Translations under genes and position numbers: made by a program | Shown: positions 21,729-30,197 of the stretch, piece by piece | Layout of the letters: each line of letters opens with the position of its first letter | How positions within the stretch are numbered: position 1 is the stretch's first letter | NCBI GenBank assembly: GCA_009837725.1 | Contig: VXSY01000097.1 | Coordinates: forward strand, 7,050 to 45,213 | Length of the DNA stretch: 38,164 nucleotides | Direction: 5' to 3' | Source of the DNA: Gammaproteobacteria bacterium | GTDB lineage: Bacteria > Pseudomonadota > Gammaproteobacteria > Pseudomonadales > Azotimanducaceae | Notes under the pieces: model-generated | The model's input: the letters and a program-made list of their open reading frames with translations, nothing else | The model's database searches: none | Told to the model about the DNA's origin: nothing

Positions 21729-22286
21729 ATGAACGACTCTTCGAAAGCGATCCGATGCCCTTGGGCCGAGGGCGACCCGCTCATGCAGGACTACCACGAC
21801 AACGAATGGGGCATTCCGGTGTGGGACGCGCACGCGCTGTTCGAGCGGTTGATTCTCGAAGGGATGCAGGCCGGGTTGAGTTGGCGTTTGGTGCTTGAGC
21901 GACGCCCGGCGATGAGGCGGGCCTTCTTTGGCTTCGATGCCGAGCGGCTTGCGCTGGCGACCGAGGATGATCAGCGCCGGTGGCTGAGCGACGCCGGCCT
22001 CATCCGCAATCGCGCCAAGATCGCATCCGTCATCGCCAACGCGCGGACGTATCTCGCGCTCGAAGACCCGGTGGCGTATTTCTGGTCCTTCGTCGAGGGC
22101 ACGCCTATCCTCGGCGAGTGGCGCACTGCCAGCGAAGTGCCCAGCCAAACCGACGAATCTCGAGCCATGTCGAAGGCGCTCAAGGGGCGCGGCTTCAAGT
22201 TTGTGGGGCCGACGATCTGCTATGCGTTGATGCAAAGCGCAGGCCTCGTCAACGACCACCTGCAGGGCTGTCAGTTCCGCCAATAG
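21729..22286 (+). CDS. tag: DNA-3-methyladenine glycosylase I
   Basis: Base-excision enzyme that removes 3-methyladenine from alkylated DNA. ATG 21729 gives 185 residues (E. coli 187). The zinc ligands are all visible: Cys in RCPW, His in YHDNEWG, and His and Cys in NDHLQGC. The helix-hairpin-helix core KALKGRGFKFVGPTICYALMQ is split here as ALKGRGFKFVG and PTICYALMQ. It is a lone plus-strand gene between two minus-strand blocks. Its last 16 bases overlap the 3' end of trkH. Confidence 0.96.
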   Translation: MNDSSKAIRCPWAEGDPLMQDYHDNEWGIPVWDAHALFERLILEGMQAGLSWRLVLERRPAMRRAFFGFDAERLALATEDDQRRWLSDAGLIRNRAKIASVIANARTYLALEDPVAYFWSFVEGTPILGEWRTASEVPSQTDESRAMSKALKGRGFKFVGPTICYALMQSAGLVNDHLQGCQFRQ

Positions 22287-23719
22287 GCTGGCGTCAACAG
22301 CACCAGCAAGGTGAATATCTCGAGCCGGCCGAGCAGCATCGCCACCACCAGCAGCCACTTGCCGGCGTCGGGCACCGAGCGGTAGTTGAGCGCCACTTCG
22401 CCGAGGCCCGGGCCCAGGTTGTTGAGATTCGCCGCCACCGCCGAAAAGCCCGACACGAAGTCGAGCTCCGACACGGCGAGCAGCACGCACAGCAGGAACA
22501 GGAAGGCCACCACGTACACGGCAAAGAACCCCCACACCGCATCGACGATGCGATCCGGCACGAACTGCTGGCCGAGCTTGATGTGGAACACGCCGTTCGG
22601 GTGGACCAGCCGCCGCACCTCGCGCAGGCCCTGGCGACAGATGAGCAGCACGCGGTATTGCTTGAGGCCCCCGGCGGTGGAGCCGGCGCAGCCCCCGGCG
22701 AAGGCGGCAAACAACAGCAACACCGGGGCGAGGGCGGGCCAGAGGCTGAAGTCGGCGGTCGTGAAGCCGGTGGTGGTGGCGATGGACACCACTTGGAAGA
22801 GGCCCTCGCGAACCGGGCTGTTGCTGGCGCCGGGGTGCAGGAGCAGCGTGGCGACCACGGCGACGGCGACGATGGCGAGCACTGCCAAGTAGAAGCGCAA
22901 CTCTTCGTCGCGGGCGTAGAGGCGCAGGCTGCGTTGGGACATGACCGCGAAATGCAGCGCAAAGTTGACGCCGGAGAGCGTCATGAAAACGATTGCCACA
23001 CCCTCGACCGCCACGCTGTCGAAGTGCCCCATGCTCGCGTCGTGGGTGGAAAACCCGCCGATGGCGACGGTGGAAAGGGCGTGGCAGATGGCGTCGAAGA
23101 GCCCCATCCCGGCCACCGCGTAGCAGGCAGCACAGATCACCGTGAGGCCGATGTAGATGTACCAGAGCGTCTTGGCCGTCTCGGCGATGCGCGGCGTGAG
23201 CTTGGTGTCCTTGGCATAGCTCGGCGCCTCGCTGCGGTATAGCTGCATCCCGCCCACGCCCAGCATCGGCAGCACGGCCACCGCCAAGACGATGATCCCC
23301 ATGCCGCCCAGCCATTGCAGCAGATGTCGATACAGCAGGATCGAGCGCGGCATGTCGTCGAGGCCGACCAACACCGTGGCGCCGGTGGTGGTTAGGCCCG
23401 AAAGCGACTCGAAGGCGGCGTCCGTGAACGACACCACCGGGCTTGGCGCGAGCCAAAATGGCACGGCGCCGACGAGCCCGAGAGCGAGGTAGAACAGCAC
23501 CGTCACCAGGAAGCCGTCCCTGGCACGCAGTTCGCCGCGGCCGCGCCCGACAAGCCAAAGCGCACCGCCGATGCCGATGCTGGTGACGAACGCGACCAGA
23601 AACGCGAACCAAGTTGGCTCCTTAAGCGGCACTGCCAGCGCCACAGGCGCCAGCAGCAGCACGCTGAAGAGCATCAGCAAGACGCCAATGACGCGGGCAA
23701 CGACGGCTGCGCGCTTCAT
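22271..23719 (-). CDS. trkH: Trk system potassium uptake membrane protein TrkH
   Basis: Potassium-translocating subunit with four pseudo-repeated M1-P-M2 units in 482 residues. Filter-like P-loop segments are visible: ESLSGLTTTGATVLVGLDD (first), STVAIGGFSTHDAS (second), ATTTGFTTADFSLWP (third), and AVAANLNNLGPGLG (fourth). An N-terminal hydrophobic helix and the conserved LLQWLGGMGII block also fit. Its cytoplasmic partner TrkA is encoded 95 bases upstream on the same strand, so a trkAH operon is likely. Its stop lies inside the convergent tag gene. Confidence 0.96.
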   Translation of the reverse strand: MKRAAVVARVIGVLLMLFSVLLLAPVALAVPLKEPTWFAFLVAFVTSIGIGGALWLVGRGRGELRARDGFLVTVLFYLALGLVGAVPFWLAPSPVVSFTDAAFESLSGLTTTGATVLVGLDDMPRSILLYRHLLQWLGGMGIIVLAVAVLPMLGVGGMQLYRSEAPSYAKDTKLTPRIAETAKTLWYIYIGLTVICAACYAVAGMGLFDAICHALSTVAIGGFSTHDASMGHFDSVAVEGVAIVFMTLSGVNFALHFAVMSQRSLRLYARDEELRFYLAVLAIVAVAVVATLLLHPGASNSPVREGLFQVVSIATTTGFTTADFSLWPALAPVLLLFAAFAGGCAGSTAGGLKQYRVLLICRQGLREVRRLVHPNGVFHIKLGQQFVPDRIVDAVWGFFAVYVVAFLFLLCVLLAVSELDFVSGFSAVAANLNNLGPGLGEVALNYRSVPDAGKWLLVVAMLLGRLEIFTLLVLLTPAYWRN

Positions 23720-23814
23720 TCAGTTCTCATTCGACAGCCCTTCCGAAAGGCCCGTCCTCGGCTCTCTCGTAGGTGGGTGAAAGTCGGGCGGATGTTGGGG
23801 CCGGGTGCATCGGC

Positions 23815-25206
23815 TCAGAAGTAGCTCAGGCCAACGCCGAAGAGGTTTTCCACCGCCCGGCTGCGACGGCGGTCTGCGAGAAAGAGGATGACGGTGTCGC
23901 CGGTGGCCAGCCGGTGTTCGCTGTAGCCGCCGAGGAGTACTTGGTCGTCGTGTATCACGGCGCCGATGGTCGTGTCGGGCGGCAGGCGGATGCTGTTCAC
24001 GGGGCGGTCCACCACGCGGCTGTAGCGTGCCTCGCCGGTCACGGTCACCTCCATCGCCTCGGCGATTCCCCGCCGCAGCCGCTGCACGCTTTGGACGTGG
24101 CCGCGCCGGACGTGGGTGAGGATGGCGCTGGCGGTGGCGAGCTGGGGCGAGATGGCGATGTCCACTTCGGTGGCATGCACGAGGTCGGCATAGGCTGGCT
24201 TGGCGATCAGCGACATGGCCTGCTTGGCGCCGAGCCGCTTGGCCAGCAGCGCCGACATGATGTTGACTTCGTTGTCGTTGGTGAGGGCGCAGAACACATC
24301 GGTGCGCTCGATGTTTTCGTTCAACAGCAGCTCGCTGTCGGTGGCGTCGCCGTGGATCACCAAGCCGTTGATCTGACGGCTGATTTGCTCTGCGCGGTCG
24401 TGATCGAACTCGATCACCCGAACGGCGAGCTTGGACTCGACGTTCTGCGCTAGCTGGAAGCCGATGTTGCCGCCGCCGGCGATGGTTATGCGCTTGAGCG
24501 GCGGCACCGGCCGCAGTTCGGCCAGGGTGTGGGCGATCTGGTCGCGCTCCCCGAGGAAGCAGATTTCGTCGCCCGGTTCCACCGTCGTCAGGCGGTCCGG
24601 CAGGAACGGCTGGCCGCGGCGGAAAATGGCGGCTGGATGCACGCGCACACCCGGCAGCCGATCCGTTAGTGACGTGAGCGGCGCGTCCACCAAGGGGTCG
24701 CTGCGGTCGATGGAGACGGCCACGAGTTGCAGGCGCCCGCCGCAGAACTCGAGCACCTGCAACGCGCCCGGATGGTCCAGCAGTTGCTCGATCTGCTCGG
24801 TCACGAGCCTCTCGGGATTGACGATGACGTCGATGGGCATGTGGTCGGAGTCGAAGAACTCGCTGTCCCGCTTGGTCTCGTCCGACCGCTGGGTGTAGGC
24901 GGTGGCGCGGATGCGGGCGACCTTTTGGTGAGTCTGGAACAGCGAGTAGCACACTTGGCAGGCCACCATGTTCACTTCATCGCTGCTGGTGACCGCAATG
25001 AGCATGTCCGCGTCTTCGGCGCCGGCCTGCCGCAACACGTCCGGTTGCGAGGCGTGTCCGGTGACGGTCTGGATGTCGAGCCGGCCGCGGAGTTCTGTCA
25101 GGCGCCGTTCGTCTCGGTCCACGAGGGTAACGTCGAACTCCTCGCTCGCGAGCTGCTCGGCAAGGGTGCCGCCGGTGCGGCCAGCGCCGAGAATGAGGAT
25201 GTTCAT
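23815..25206 (-). CDS. trkA: Trk system potassium uptake regulator TrkA
   Basis: Peripheral membrane NAD/ATP-binding regulator of TrkH. It has 463 residues with the usual duplication: RCK_N Rossmann domain 1 (MNILILGAGRTGGTLAEQL), RCK_C, then RCK_N domain 2 (ITIAGGGNIGFQLAQNVE) and RCK_C. The glycine-rich nucleotide motifs and following acidic residues (DRDERR; EFDHDRAE) are intact. It sits between rsmB and trkH. The 152-bp gap towards rsmB contains a family A repeat, so rsmB read-through may be limited. Confidence 0.97.
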   Translation of the reverse strand: MNILILGAGRTGGTLAEQLASEEFDVTLVDRDERRLTELRGRLDIQTVTGHASQPDVLRQAGAEDADMLIAVTSSDEVNMVACQVCYSLFQTHQKVARIRATAYTQRSDETKRDSEFFDSDHMPIDVIVNPERLVTEQIEQLLDHPGALQVLEFCGGRLQLVAVSIDRSDPLVDAPLTSLTDRLPGVRVHPAAIFRRGQPFLPDRLTTVEPGDEICFLGERDQIAHTLAELRPVPPLKRITIAGGGNIGFQLAQNVESKLAVRVIEFDHDRAEQISRQINGLVIHGDATDSELLLNENIERTDVFCALTNDNEVNIMSALLAKRLGAKQAMSLIAKPAYADLVHATEVDIAISPQLATASAILTHVRRGHVQSVQRLRRGIAEAMEVTVTGEARYSRVVDRPVNSIRLPPDTTIGAVIHDDQVLLGGYSEHRLATGDTVILFLADRRRSRAVENLFGVGLSYF

Positions 25207-25251
25207 GGTGGAGTTCGGGTGGTCATGGGCGTTTTGGCCACTGGCGGGCGG

Positions 25252-25314
25252 CCTCCCTCCGAGAAAGGGCGAGGGCCCCCTTTTCTCGACTCCCCCGCGA
25301 GGGGGGAGTGACGG
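25252..25314 (+). repeat. Family A palindromic repeat, intergenic copy
   Basis: Fills the middle of the rsmB-trkA gap (25207-25358). The order is CCTCCCTCCGAGAAAGGGCG, AGGGCCCCC, TTTTCTCGACTCCCCCGCGA, GGGGGGAGTGACGGG. The right half is identical in layout to the yidD and gyrB-plsC copies and the left half is diverged. It can fold as two adjacent stem-loops. Confidence 0.8.
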
Positions 25315-25358
25315 GATAGTGCCGGCTGCGGCGTTCTTGGCGAAATGGCCGGAGGGGC

Positions 25359-26654
25359 TTACGCATCAACCTTCACCAGGCGGGCGAAGTAGAAGCCGTC
25401 GCCTTGGCCGGGCGCTGGAAGCGTCTGGCGGCCGTAGCTGGTAGGCAGGCCCCAGTCGGCGGAGATGGCGGGGGCCGCGGCGTTCGCTGTGCGGTCCAGA
25501 AAGGCGGCAACAACATCGTCGTTTTCCTCGACCAAGATCGAGCAGGTGCAATAGACGAGCGTACCGCCGGGGCGCAGCGTTGGCCACACGGCATCGAGCA
25601 TGTTGCCTTGCTGTGACGCGTGCGCGCGCACGTCGGCGGCGGTGCGGTGCAGCTTGATGTCCGGGCGGCGGCGGAGGGTTCCGGTGCCCGAGCAGGGCGC
25701 ATCGACGAGGATGCGGTCGTACGGAACGCCGTCCCACCAGTTCTCTTGCATGGCATCGCCTTGCAGAAGCCTAATGTCATGGCCGAGTCGCACGGCTTCA
25801 GTGCGGGTGAAGGCAAGCCGTTTTTCGTCGGTGTCTATCGCCGTCAACTGGCAGGAGGGCACCTGTTCGACGAGGTGAAATGCCTTCCCTCCCGGCGCCG
25901 CACAGGCATCGAGAACTCGCTCGCCGCTTTCGGGTGCGACCAAATGCGCCGCGATTTGCGCGCTCTCGTCCTGAATGGAGACGAGGCCGTCGGCGAAGCC
26001 GGGCAGGGAGCTCTTGGGAATGGCACGGCAGAGCACCAACGTTGCGGGGAACATGCCGGGGCGGAAATCGATCTTCGCGGCGTGGAGGAGTGCTGCGTAC
26101 TCGGTCGTGGACACTTTGCGTTCGTTGACGCGCAGCGCCATGGGAGCGCGACCGATATTGGCCTCCATGACTTGCTCGGCCTTTTCGCCCCAGTCTTGCT
26201 CAATGCGCCCCGCCAGCCATGTTGGGTGTTCGGTAATGCCGGCGCGCGTGGTGGGCGGCTCCGGCGGCAAACGCACTAGAGAACGCAAGACGGCGTTGAC
26301 CAATCCGCCGGCCGAGGATTTGCCAAGCGCACGCACGCCATCGACACAGGCCGAAACCGCGGCATAGGGTTTCACCCGCGTGTGCAGAAGCTGATACGCG
26401 CCCGCAAGCAGTGCCGCCTCCACCTCGACGTCCTTGATCGCGTGACGCAGGCGTGGCTTCAGCGCTTCCGATAGCGACAGATAATGTCGCAAAGAACCGT
26501 GGACCAGTTCGAACACCAGGGCGCGCTGTGGATGGGTTCGTGCCGTCGCCAGCGCAGCGTCAAGGGAGCGGCCGCGCAGCACGCGGGCCAGGGCGAGCAT
26601 CGCTTCAAGGCGAGCATCGCGTTGCGCTCGATCAGAGCGATTGCTGGTCGGCAT
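25359..26654 (-). CDS. rsmB: 16S rRNA (cytosine-C5)-methyltransferase RsmB
   Basis: SAM-dependent enzyme that makes m5C967 in 16S rRNA. It has 431 residues: an N-terminal NusB-like helical RNA-binding domain (about 1-145, with LVFELVHGSLRHY and SAGGLVNAVLRSL), then a Rossmann methyltransferase. The SAM motif is DACAAPGGKAFHL, motif IV is DAPCSGTGTLRRRPDIK, and the catalytic cysteine lies in VYCTCSILVEEN. The start overlaps the fmt stop by 23 bases, so fmt and rsmB are co-translated, a common gammaproteobacterial arrangement. Confidence 0.96.
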   Translation of the reverse strand: MPTSNRSDRAQRDARLEAMLALARVLRGRSLDAALATARTHPQRALVFELVHGSLRHYLSLSEALKPRLRHAIKDVEVEAALLAGAYQLLHTRVKPYAAVSACVDGVRALGKSSAGGLVNAVLRSLVRLPPEPPTTRAGITEHPTWLAGRIEQDWGEKAEQVMEANIGRAPMALRVNERKVSTTEYAALLHAAKIDFRPGMFPATLVLCRAIPKSSLPGFADGLVSIQDESAQIAAHLVAPESGERVLDACAAPGGKAFHLVEQVPSCQLTAIDTDEKRLAFTRTEAVRLGHDIRLLQGDAMQENWWDGVPYDRILVDAPCSGTGTLRRRPDIKLHRTAADVRAHASQQGNMLDAVWPTLRPGGTLVYCTCSILVEENDDVVAAFLDRTANAAAPAISADWGLPTSYGRQTLPAPGQGDGFYFARLVKVDA

Positions 26655-27621
26655 CGTTCACGACGTCGAAGGTCGCGTCGGGGGTGAAGATCGAGGGATA
26701 GCCTCGCGCGGCGTCGGCGACCGACAGCGGCCTGCCTTTGCCTCGGTTGAGTTGCACAGTGGTGAGTTCGAGCTCGCCCCTCCCGCAGGTGATTCGCCAG
26801 GAATCGCCCTGCTGGACGAGGGTGCCGGGGGCGGCCCCGCCCGTGCTTGCGTGTGTACGGGCGGAGAGGACTCTCATGCGGATCCGTCCGCGGGCGTCGG
26901 ATTGCGTCGCGAATGCCGGCATGCGGCCGGTCAATGCCTGCACCTGTCGGGCGATGCACCCGGCATCGCGGCGCCAGTCGATGATGGCGTCGGCGGGGGT
27001 GAGCTTTGGTGCCAGGGTGGCTTCGGCGTCGCATTGCGGTTCGGGCGTCAGTTTCGGTAGCGCCGCAATGGTGTCGAGGAGTGCCTCGGCGCCGAGTTCA
27101 GCGAGTGCCGCGGTCACTTCCTCGCCGCCGGCGTCGTTGATGTCGAGCGAGCGATGCGTGTAAACGGGGCCGGTATCGAGCCCGGCATCCATTTGCATGA
27201 TCGATACGCCCGTGACTGTCTCGCCGGCCATGATGGCTCGCTCCACCGGGGCGGCACCGCGCCAGCGTGGCAGCAGGGAGGCGTGTACGTTGATGCAGCC
27301 ATGCTTTGGCGCCGCCAGCACGGTTGGCGACAGCAGCAGGCCGTAGGCGGCGACGACGAGGCAGTCAAGTTCCGCGAGGGTGTCGAGTTCGGCATCGAGG
27401 CTGCTCGGTGTGCGCACTTCAATGCCGAGGGCTTCGGCTTGGCGCCGCGCCGGGCAAGGGGTCAGCTTGCGGCCGCGGCCGGCGCGTCGGTCCGGTTGGG
27501 TGAAGGCGATCGCGACTTCGTGCGTCGAGGTTGCGAGCGCTTGCAGCACAGTGGCGGCGAAGTCGGGTGAGCCGGCGAAACCGAGCCGCCAGGCATTTGC
27601 GGTGGGGGCAGGCTGCGCCAA
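26632..27621 (-). CDS. fmt: Methionyl-tRNA formyltransferase
   Basis: Formylates initiator Met-tRNA using 10-formyl-tetrahydrofolate. TTG 27621 gives 329 residues and starts 19 bases after the def stop. A TTG at 27666 would begin inside def, and no ATG precedes the first conserved motif LGFAGSPDFA. Catalytic region: VVAAYGLLLSPTVL, GCINVHASLLPRWRGAAP (Asn, His) and IMQMDAGLDTGP (Asp). The C-terminal OB-like domain follows (PAFATQSDARGRIRMRV). The pair def-fmt removes and adds the same formyl group. Confidence 0.94.
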   Translation of the reverse strand: MAQPAPTANAWRLGFAGSPDFAATVLQALATSTHEVAIAFTQPDRRAGRGRKLTPCPARRQAEALGIEVRTPSSLDAELDTLAELDCLVVAAYGLLLSPTVLAAPKHGCINVHASLLPRWRGAAPVERAIMAGETVTGVSIMQMDAGLDTGPVYTHRSLDINDAGGEEVTAALAELGAEALLDTIAALPKLTPEPQCDAEATLAPKLTPADAIIDWRRDAGCIARQVQALTGRMPAFATQSDARGRIRMRVLSARTHASTGGAAPGTLVQQGDSWRITCGRGELELTTVQLNRGKGRPLSVADAARGYPSIFTPDATFDVVNDADQQSL

Positions 27622-27640
27622 GGGCCTTGTTCCGAAGGTG

Positions 27641-28141
27641 TCAGCTTGCCTTGGGCAGCTTGGCAAGTTTCTTGCGGATGCGCTGACGCTTGAGGTTCGA
27701 GAGGTAGTCGACGAAAAGCTTGCCTTCGAGGTGGTCGCATTCGTGCTGGATGCACAGCGCCAGCAGGCCGTCCGCCTCCGTCTCGAAGGGTTCGCCGCCC
27801 TGGTTCAGCGCCCGCACGCGGATGCGTTCGGCGCGCTCTACCGTCTCGTAGAACCCGGGCACGGAAAGGCAGCCCTCCTCGCGCTCTTGCATCCCCTCCG
27901 CGACGTCGATGACCGGGTTCACCAAGGCCAGAGGCTGGTCGTGCTCTGCAGACACATCGACGACGATGATGCGTCGGTGCACGTTCACTTGACTCGCGGC
28001 GAGGCCGATGCCGGGCGCGGCGTACATCGTCTCGAACATGTCGTCGATGAGCTGCCGCACCTTGTCGTCCACCCGCGACACGGGCCGCGCCTTGGTGCGC
28101 AGGCGCGGATCGGGGAAGGTAAGAATCGGTAGCTTTGCCAT
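27641..28141 (-). CDS. def: Peptide deformylase
   Basis: Metalloenzyme that removes the formyl group from nascent proteins. It has 166 residues with all three motifs: GIGLAASQV (44-52), EGCLSVP (89-95; the Cys is a metal ligand) and HECDHLEGK (133-141; two His ligands and the catalytic Glu). The ATG is unambiguous. It is the first gene of the minus-strand def-fmt-rsmB block and is divergent from dprA; the gap of about 100 bases must hold both promoters, but I see no strong one. Confidence 0.97.
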   Translation of the reverse strand: MAKLPILTFPDPRLRTKARPVSRVDDKVRQLIDDMFETMYAAPGIGLAASQVNVHRRIIVVDVSAEHDQPLALVNPVIDVAEGMQEREEGCLSVPGFYETVERAERIRVRALNQGGEPFETEADGLLALCIQHECDHLEGKLFVDYLSNLKRQRIRKKLAKLPKAS

Positions 28142-28244
28142 GGGGTGAGATGATACGACTGCGGACAGGCGGGCGCATCCGGCAACCCAATGTGCGAGAT
28201 TGCTTACTCTGGTCCTGGCCTCGCATTCGCTTAAATGGGCGGCT

Positions 28245-29099
28245 ATGGATGCTGCCAGCCAAGAGACGTTGCGGCCGAGGGATTACCCGGCGCTGCTCAA
28301 GGAGATTCCGGACCCGCCCAAGCGACTTTGGCACGTCGGGGATTTGGCGGCTGCCCACGCTCCGGCGGTGGCGATCGTCGGTAGTCGGCGTTGTTCGCGC
28401 TATGGCCGGGATATGGCGTTTGGGCTTGCGGAACAGGTGGCGGGGCGTGGCGTCACGGTGGTGAGCGGGCTTGCATACGGCGTCGATGCGGCGGCGCACC
28501 GAGGGGCCCTGGCCGCTGGTGGCCGCACCGTTGCAGTGATGGCGGGCGGGCTGGACCGCATCTATCCCGCCGCCCATGCATCCCTCGCGCAGCAGATCGT
28601 GGCTGCGCGTGGTGCTTTGGTCACGGAGTACGCGCCTGACGTGACGCCCCGCAAGCACCATTTTCCGGCGCGAAACCGGCTTGTCAGCGGTCTTTGCCTG
28701 GGTGTGGTGGTCGTTGAGGCGGCGTCTAGAAGTGGCTCGCTAATCACTGCGCGGATGGCGCTAGAGCAGAACCGGGAAGTGATGGCGGTACCCGGCATGG
28801 CGACGAGCGCCTTGTCGAAGGGTTGCCATCGACTCATTCGCGACGGCGCCGCGCTCATCGAAACGATAGAGGACATCGCCGGCGCCATCGGCCTCGCGTG
28901 GCCTGAGGAAGCGCCTGAAGCAGCCGTCGAGCCGGACGACCCGGTTCTTGCCGCGGTGGGTGCCGAGACGACGAGCGCAGACGCCATCGTTGCCGACACG
29001 GGCCTTGCTGTGGACGTGGTGCTGAGCCGGCTCGTGGAGCTGGAAGTGGCCGGATTTGTGACGGCAAGCGGTGGCGGGTATTCTCGCCGCCCTTCTTAG
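28245..29099 (+). CDS. dprA: DNA processing protein DprA (short form)
   Basis: Rossmann-fold single-stranded DNA-binding protein that loads RecA in natural transformation. The core is clear: [58 protein letters not shown] and [19 protein letters not shown], with [24 protein letters not shown]-terminal winged-helix-like domain follows ([21 protein letters not shown]). The usual N-terminal SAM-like domain of about 70-90 residues is absent. ATG 28245 gives 284 residues; a TTG at 28200 would add 15. The neighbouring LysM gene found in related genomes is missing. Confidence 0.92.
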   Translation: MDAASQETLRPRDYPALLKEIPDPPKRLWHVGDLAAAHAPAVAIVGSRRCSRYGRDMAFGLAEQVAGRGVTVVSGLAYGVDAAAHRGALAAGGRTVAVMAGGLDRIYPAAHASLAQQIVAARGALVTEYAPDVTPRKHHFPARNRLVSGLCLGVVVVEAASRSGSLITARMALEQNREVMAVPGMATSALSKGCHRLIRDGAALIETIEDIAGAIGLAWPEEAPEAAVEPDDPVLAAVGAETTSADAIVADTGLAVDVVLSRLVELEVAGFVTASGGGYSRRPS

Positions 29100-29119
29100 G
29101 CGAGGTGCGAGCGTTCGCG

Positions 29120-29620
29120 ATGGCGTGGGTAGCCGTTTTGATGGGTTCGGAGTCGGATTGGCCGGTGATGCGCGGATGTACCGACGTGCTCGGCGATCTC
29201 GGGGTGGAGTTTGAGGTGCGGGTCACCAGCGCGCACCGAACGCCGGCAGCGACGGCGGAGTATGTTCACTCCGCCCAGGAGCGTGGCTGCCGGGTATTCG
29301 TGTGTGGCGCCGGGCTTGCGGCGCATCTCGCTGGCGCCGTGGCGGCGCAGACCACCCATCCGGTCATCGGCGTGCCCATTGACGGCGGCCCCTTTACGGG
29401 CCAGGACTCACTGCTCTCCACGGTGATGATGCCGGGCGGCGTGCCTGTGGCAACCGTGGCGGTGGGCAAGGCCGGGGCCAAGAATGCGGGCTACCTGGCG
29501 GCGCAGATCCTAGGGGTTGCCGACGCCGCGCTTGCCGAGCGCGTTGCGGCGGAACGCAAGGCTGGCGCCGAGCGGGTCGCGACGCAGAACGCTTCGGTGC
29601 AGGCGTCGCTCGAAGGCTAA
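29120..29620 (+). CDS. purE: N5-carboxyaminoimidazole ribonucleotide mutase PurE
   Basis: Converts N5-CAIR to CAIR in purine biosynthesis. From ATG 29120 the protein has 166 residues and begins [14 protein letters not shown]. Conserved parts are SAHRTP (catalytic His), [19 protein letters not shown] and [19 protein letters not shown]. The usual GGAAHLPGM segment reads [10 protein letters not shown] here. A GTG at 29105 is an alternative start. purK normally follows but is not in the window; tsaC follows directly. It starts 20 bases after dprA, so the two are probably co-transcribed. Confidence 0.93.
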   Translation: MAWVAVLMGSESDWPVMRGCTDVLGDLGVEFEVRVTSAHRTPAATAEYVHSAQERGCRVFVCGAGLAAHLAGAVAAQTTHPVIGVPIDGGPFTGQDSLLSTVMMPGGVPVATVAVGKAGAKNAGYLAAQILGVADAALAERVAAERKAGAERVATQNASVQASLEG

Positions 29621-29636
29621 AGCTGGCGCGACGCCT

Positions 29637-30197
29637 GTGGTGGACGATGGCTCGGATGCGCTGGCGGAGGCTGCCGAGGTAATCGTCGCTGGCGGTGTGG
29701 TCGCGCACGCATGCGAAGGAGTTTGGGGCCTCGCCTGCGACCCCATGAACGAAGCGGCGGTGCACCGCGTGCTGCACCTGAAGCGGCGCCCGGTGAGCAA
29801 GGGACTGATCGTCATCGGAGCCGCGGCCGGCGACTTCGCGCCTGAGCTGGAGCCGCTTTGCGCCGAGGCCGCCACTCGCATTCGCGATAGCTGGCCCGGT
29901 GCGGTCACTTGGCTCGTGCAGAACGTTCGGTTCCCGCCCTGGATTGTTGGCGATTTCCCGACGGTGGCGGTGCGGGTGCCGGATCACGAGCAGGCGCGGC
30001 AGTTCGCGTTGGCCTGTGGCCGCCCACTGGTTTCGACTTCGGCCAATCGCGCTGCAGACCCCCCCGCAAGGTCAGCCGAGGAAGTAAGACGCACTTTCGG
30101 CAGCGAAATCGACGGCTTGCTGCCCGGCTCGGTGGGGGATCGAAGCGCGCCGAGCACCATCATTGACGCGGCGACCGGCCGGGTATTGCGGGGATGA
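29637..30197 (+). CDS. tsaC: Threonylcarbamoyl-AMP synthase TsaC (YrdC/Sua5 family)
   Basis: Makes threonylcarbamoyl-AMP for t6A37 of ANN-decoding tRNAs. The start is taken as GTG 29637 (or the adjacent GTG 29640), 16 bases after the purE stop, giving 186 residues, close to E. coli TsaC (190). Shared motifs are ACEGVWGLACDPMNEAAV, LKRRPVSKGLIVI, the Pro-Gly block WPGAVTWL, VAVRVPDH and RPLVSTSANRA. Longer open frames upstream run inside purE. The stop overlaps the aroE ATG (ATGA). The tsaC-aroE pair is typical of gammaproteobacteria. Confidence 0.95.
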   Translation: MVDDGSDALAEAAEVIVAGGVVAHACEGVWGLACDPMNEAAVHRVLHLKRRPVSKGLIVIGAAAGDFAPELEPLCAEAATRIRDSWPGAVTWLVQNVRFPPWIVGDFPTVAVRVPDHEQARQFALACGRPLVSTSANRAADPPARSAEEVRRTFGSEIDGLLPGSVGDRSAPSTIIDAATGRVLRG

